This document shows positions 63,509 through 64,000 of a DNA stretch of 64,000 nt, piece by piece; positions within the stretch are counted from its first letter, which is position 1; each line of letters starts with the position of its first letter. The translations under genes were made by a program, and so were the position numbers. This stretch comes from Frigidibacter albus (lineage in GTDB: Bacteria > Pseudomonadota > Alphaproteobacteria > Rhodobacterales > Rhodobacteraceae). Under the pieces are notes generated by a model that made no database searches, was not told the origin of the DNA, and saw nothing but the letters and a program-made list of their open reading frames with translations. The stretch lies in NCBI RefSeq assembly GCF_009908165.1, contig NZ_JAAAUC010000001.1, forward strand, positions 434,001 through 498,000, written 5' to 3'.

Positions 63509-64000
63509 GTCGCCTCGCGGGGGGATTCTGGGAGCGCAAAAATCGGGGGGCGCAGCACGCCCACGCTCATGTGCCGCTTATGGCCGTGGCCCGGGCGACG
63601 TTCAACCGCAAAGCCCGCCGCCTCGAGGCCCCGGCGCACGAACCCGGCAGCGGTATAGGTGGCAAAGGTGCCGCCCGGCGCAGTGTGGCGGGCAACCTCG
63701 GCCATCAGCGGCTCGCCCCACAGCTCGGGGTTCTTGGCGGGGGAGAAGCCGTCGAGGAACCAGGCGTCGGCCTGGCTTTCCCACGCGGGCAGGGCGGTGC
63801 GCGCGTCGCCGATGAGGATGGTGACGCAGATGCTGCCGAGGTCGAAGCGCCTGTGGCCCGACGCCCAGGCCGCAAGGAACGGGTCCGCCACTGCCCGCGC
63901 CTCGGGGAAGGCATCGAGGGCGCGGGCGATGTCGGCGGCGGGCAGGGGGAAGGCCTCGAAGCTGGTGTAGTGCAACGGGCCGTGCTGGCCCTGGTGGGCG
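63505..64000 (-). CDS. mnmD: tRNA 5-methylaminomethyl-2-thiouridine methyltransferase (MnmD), 5' end cut
   Basis: The frame is open to the right edge. Residues before LHYTSFEAFPL continue in frame (AHQGQHGP), so the true start lies outside. The visible 165 residues hold AWFLDGFSPAKNPELWGEPLM and GGTFATYTAAGFVRRGLEAAGF, the MnmD/MnmC N-domain pattern. The enzyme finishes the mnm5s2U34 wobble modification of tRNA. No MnmC oxidase domain follows at the C terminus, so this is stand-alone MnmD. It is coupled to the EamA gene. Confidence 0.9.
   Translation of the reverse strand, partial: AHQGQHGPLHYTSFEAFPLPAADIARALDAFPEARAVADPFLAAWASGHRRFDLGSICVTILIGDARTALPAWESQADAWFLDGFSPAKNPELWGEPLMAEVARHTAPGGTFATYTAAGFVRRGLEAAGFAVERRPGHGHKRHMSVGVLRPPIFALPESPREAT

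Overview
The window is GC-rich, tightly packed alphaproteobacterial chromosome, most likely from the Rhodobacteraceae (Rhodobacter/Cereibacter/Paracoccus-like). The evidence is gene content and local order: phaA-phaB for polyhydroxybutyrate, an Mcl1-type malyl-CoA lyase of the ethylmalonyl-CoA pathway, tlpA divergent from argH, argH-lptM-lysA-DUF4175 followed by ftsEX-plsC, rpmI-rplT-pheST, ald divergent from an Lrp regulator, and glnK-amtB. No rRNA, tRNA, CRISPR array, transposase, integrase or prophage gene was seen. Nearly all of the window is core chromosome. The evidence of foreign DNA is one compositionally deviant gene, plus several families of intergenic repeats.

Layout. 1-4.3 kb: end of a drug/metabolite transporter, phaB and phaA separated by a very strong hairpin, an EAL-domain c-di-GMP phosphodiesterase and the tag glycosylase. 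4.3-15.6 kb: TlpA thioredoxin divergent from argH, a tiny LptM-like lipoprotein, a DUF2834 membrane protein, lysA, a large DUF4175 protein, an MJ0042 zinc-ribbon protein, then ftsE-ftsX-plsC and two small conserved genes. 15.6-24.8 kb: accA-gdx, an outer-membrane barrel, mcl1, a likely D-glutamate catabolic cassette (dgcN, dgcA, D-amino-acid aminotransferase), a very acidic protein with an RTX-flank-like tail, DUF1244 and an N-formylglutamate amidohydrolase family gene. 24.9-33 kb: pyk, rpmI-rplT, an alanine/Na+ symporter, and pheS-pheT interrupted by an AT-richer gene of unknown function.

33-43.6 kb: glutathione transferases, mscL, ald with its Lrp regulator, a phosphatase-rsmD-ferredoxin-reductase operon, peroxiredoxin, an MscS channel, pterin dehydratase, a FemAB-like acetyltransferase, and a glycerophosphodiesterase gene coupled to ridA. 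44-48.7 kb: a two-gene type I secretion exporter (ABC ATPase plus HlyD-type adaptor), divergent from mlaA-mlaC. 48.7-64 kb: an FAD/NAD(P)-binding protein, a YoaP-type acetyltransferase, a class A penicillin-binding protein, glnK-amtB, aromatic aminotransferase with mercaptopyruvate sulfurtransferase, smpB, dapA, a lytic transglycosylase, an EamA transporter and the 3' part of mnmD.

Common themes are envelope growth (ftsEX, plsC, PBP1, slt, mlaAC, mscL/mscS), amino-acid metabolism (argH, lysA, dapA, ald, dgcNA, dat) and C2/C4 carbon storage (phaAB, mcl1, accA).

The most unusual structure is a roughly 167-bp intergenic repeat present three times in the same orientation, each copy able to fold into several hairpins. 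Two shorter repeat families also occur. The gene between pheS and pheT overlaps the pheT start by four bases and differs clearly in composition from its neighbours.
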